Positions 4,646 through 5,215 of a stretch of 5,215 nucleotides of DNA are shown here, one piece after another. The translations under genes and the position numbers were made by a program. Source of the DNA: an uncultured Methanosarcinales archaeon (GTDB taxonomy: Archaea; Halobacteriota; Methanosarcinia; Methanotrichales; Methanotrichaceae); assembly GCA_937864385.1 (NCBI GenBank), contig CALMJN010000421.1, positions 1 through 5,215 of the forward strand. The letters are read 5' to 3'. Under the pieces are notes generated by a model, which worked only from the letters and a program-made list of their open reading frames with translations, had not been told where the DNA came from and did not search any database. Position 1 is the stretch's first letter. Every line of letters begins with the position of its first letter.

Positions 4646-5179
4646 TCACTGCGCCTTCAAGAACTCCTTTTGGGCGGCATCGGCCTCGGCACGGGTCTGA
4701 TCTGCCTCTTTAAAAGAGCAGATCATCTGGTCGTGGTATTCCTGGGCCAGTTGTGCGAACCGGGTTACTTGATTGTGGTAAGTGGATGCCTGATCTCTCA
4801 GGGCCTGAGCCTGGTCAAGAAGCTTCTTCATGTCCTCGCTCTTCTCAAGCTGCTCTTTTCTTCCTTTAAACTCCGTACGCAGGGCAGAGATCTTATCCAC
4901 CAGTTGCTTCTCTTTTTCCGGGCTCAAAACCTCGGTCTGCTGTCGAAATTCCAGGTGGTCTATCTCCCGGCGCAAGTCTCTTATGGAGCGCTCGCCGGTG
5001 GGGTTGTGCTTTTTCTGGAGGTCTTCTATCTTCAGGTAGAGCTGCTTGATATTCTCGTTGCACTCATCCCTCTTCTTCTTGGACTGGGCCACATTTTTGT
5101 TGCTCTCGTCCCGCAGCTTCTTGAAGGACTTGGCTCTCTCAATCAGCCCTTCTGTAGCCCGATTGAGCTCATTTCGCCT
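4646..5179 (-). CDS. Archaeal coiled-coil protein (COG1340-like), 5' end disrupted
   Basis: The first usable start is GTG at 5092, giving 148 residues to TGA 4646. It is almost wholly charged coiled coil (Lys/Glu/Gln/Leu heptads). It contains RDLRREIDHLEFRQQTEVLS at residues 38-57, followed by PEKEKQL, a pattern I associate with the uncharacterised archaeal coiled-coil proteins of COG1340. The same reading frame continues upstream of the GTG for 29 more codons (5179-5093) with equally good coiled-coil sequence (RRNELNRATEGLIERAKSFK), then meets TAG at 5182-5180. No ATG, GTG or TTG lies in that stretch, and the GTG has no ribosome site. An ATG at 5189 in another frame reads MGLEA and would join this frame if one A of the AAA at 5172-5174 were absent. 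COG1340 members I recall are often longer at the C-terminus, so the protein may be short at both ends. Such proteins are thought to be cytoplasmic and structural; the function is unknown. Confidence 0.75.
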   Translation of the reverse strand, partial: RRNELNRATEGLIERAKSFKKLRDESNKNVAQSKKKRDECNENIKQLYLKIEDLQKKHNPTGERSIRDLRREIDHLEFRQQTEVLSPEKEKQLVDKISALRTEFKGRKEQLEKSEDMKKLLDQAQALRDQASTYHNQVTRFAQLAQEYHDQMICSFKEADQTRAEADAAQKEFLKAQ

Positions 5180-5215
5180 CTAGGCCCATCTGCTTACTTC
5201 AGCATTGCATTGGCT

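Overview
The window most likely comes from a methanogenic archaeon of the order Methanosarcinales. A Methanothrix (Methanosaeta) relative is my best guess, from sequence feel and a G+C of roughly one half; this is inference and not a database match. Support for an archaeon comes from TATA-box promoters about 25-30 bases before starts (2051-2060, 2656-2663, 2948-2957), a coiled-coil protein of the archaeal COG1340 type, small zinc-ribbon proteins and a methanogen-like adenylosuccinate lyase.

Layout. (1) Positions 1-237 carry a protein-like plus-strand frame that I do not recognise. It runs without a stop into DNA that is antisense to the next gene. (2) Positions 238-516, minus strand: the front part of a metallo-beta-lactamase-fold hydrolase. 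It is cut off just after its HxHxDH metal motif, so it is probably a pseudogene. (3) Positions 544-1887, minus strand: a complete adenylosuccinate lyase gene, purB, which reads into the hydrolase fragment 27 bases downstream. (4) Positions 1888-3368: a region of small plus-strand genes. It holds a possible leaderless 28-residue Cys peptide (2084-2170), a 78-residue protein with one C-terminal membrane segment (2386-2622), a 61-residue helical protein (2718-2903), a 50-residue zinc ribbon (3008-3160) and a 68-residue protein coupled to it (3162-3368). Hairpins and TATA boxes lie between them. (5) Positions 3369-3511: a convergent gap with a perfect 22-base palindrome and a T7 run. (6) Positions 3512-4507, minus strand: a radical SAM protein with a reduced SPASM (Twitch-like) C-terminus. 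(7) Positions 4508-4645: a gap with a perfect 10-bp GC-rich inverted repeat. (8) Positions 4646-5179, minus strand: an archaeal coiled-coil protein whose 5' end looks frame-disrupted.

The genes do not form one obvious pathway. purB is purine-synthesis housekeeping. The radical SAM protein probably modifies a peptide, protein or cofactor, but no substrate gene is visible. The small-gene region between purB and the radical SAM gene looks like accessory DNA: short unrecognised proteins, individual promoters and hairpins. Together with the broken hydrolase and the disrupted coiled-coil gene it suggests a remodelled region. The most interesting candidate for something undescribed is the coupled zinc-ribbon/68-residue pair with its strong promoter and a palindromic terminator-like end. 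No function can be assigned from sequence alone.
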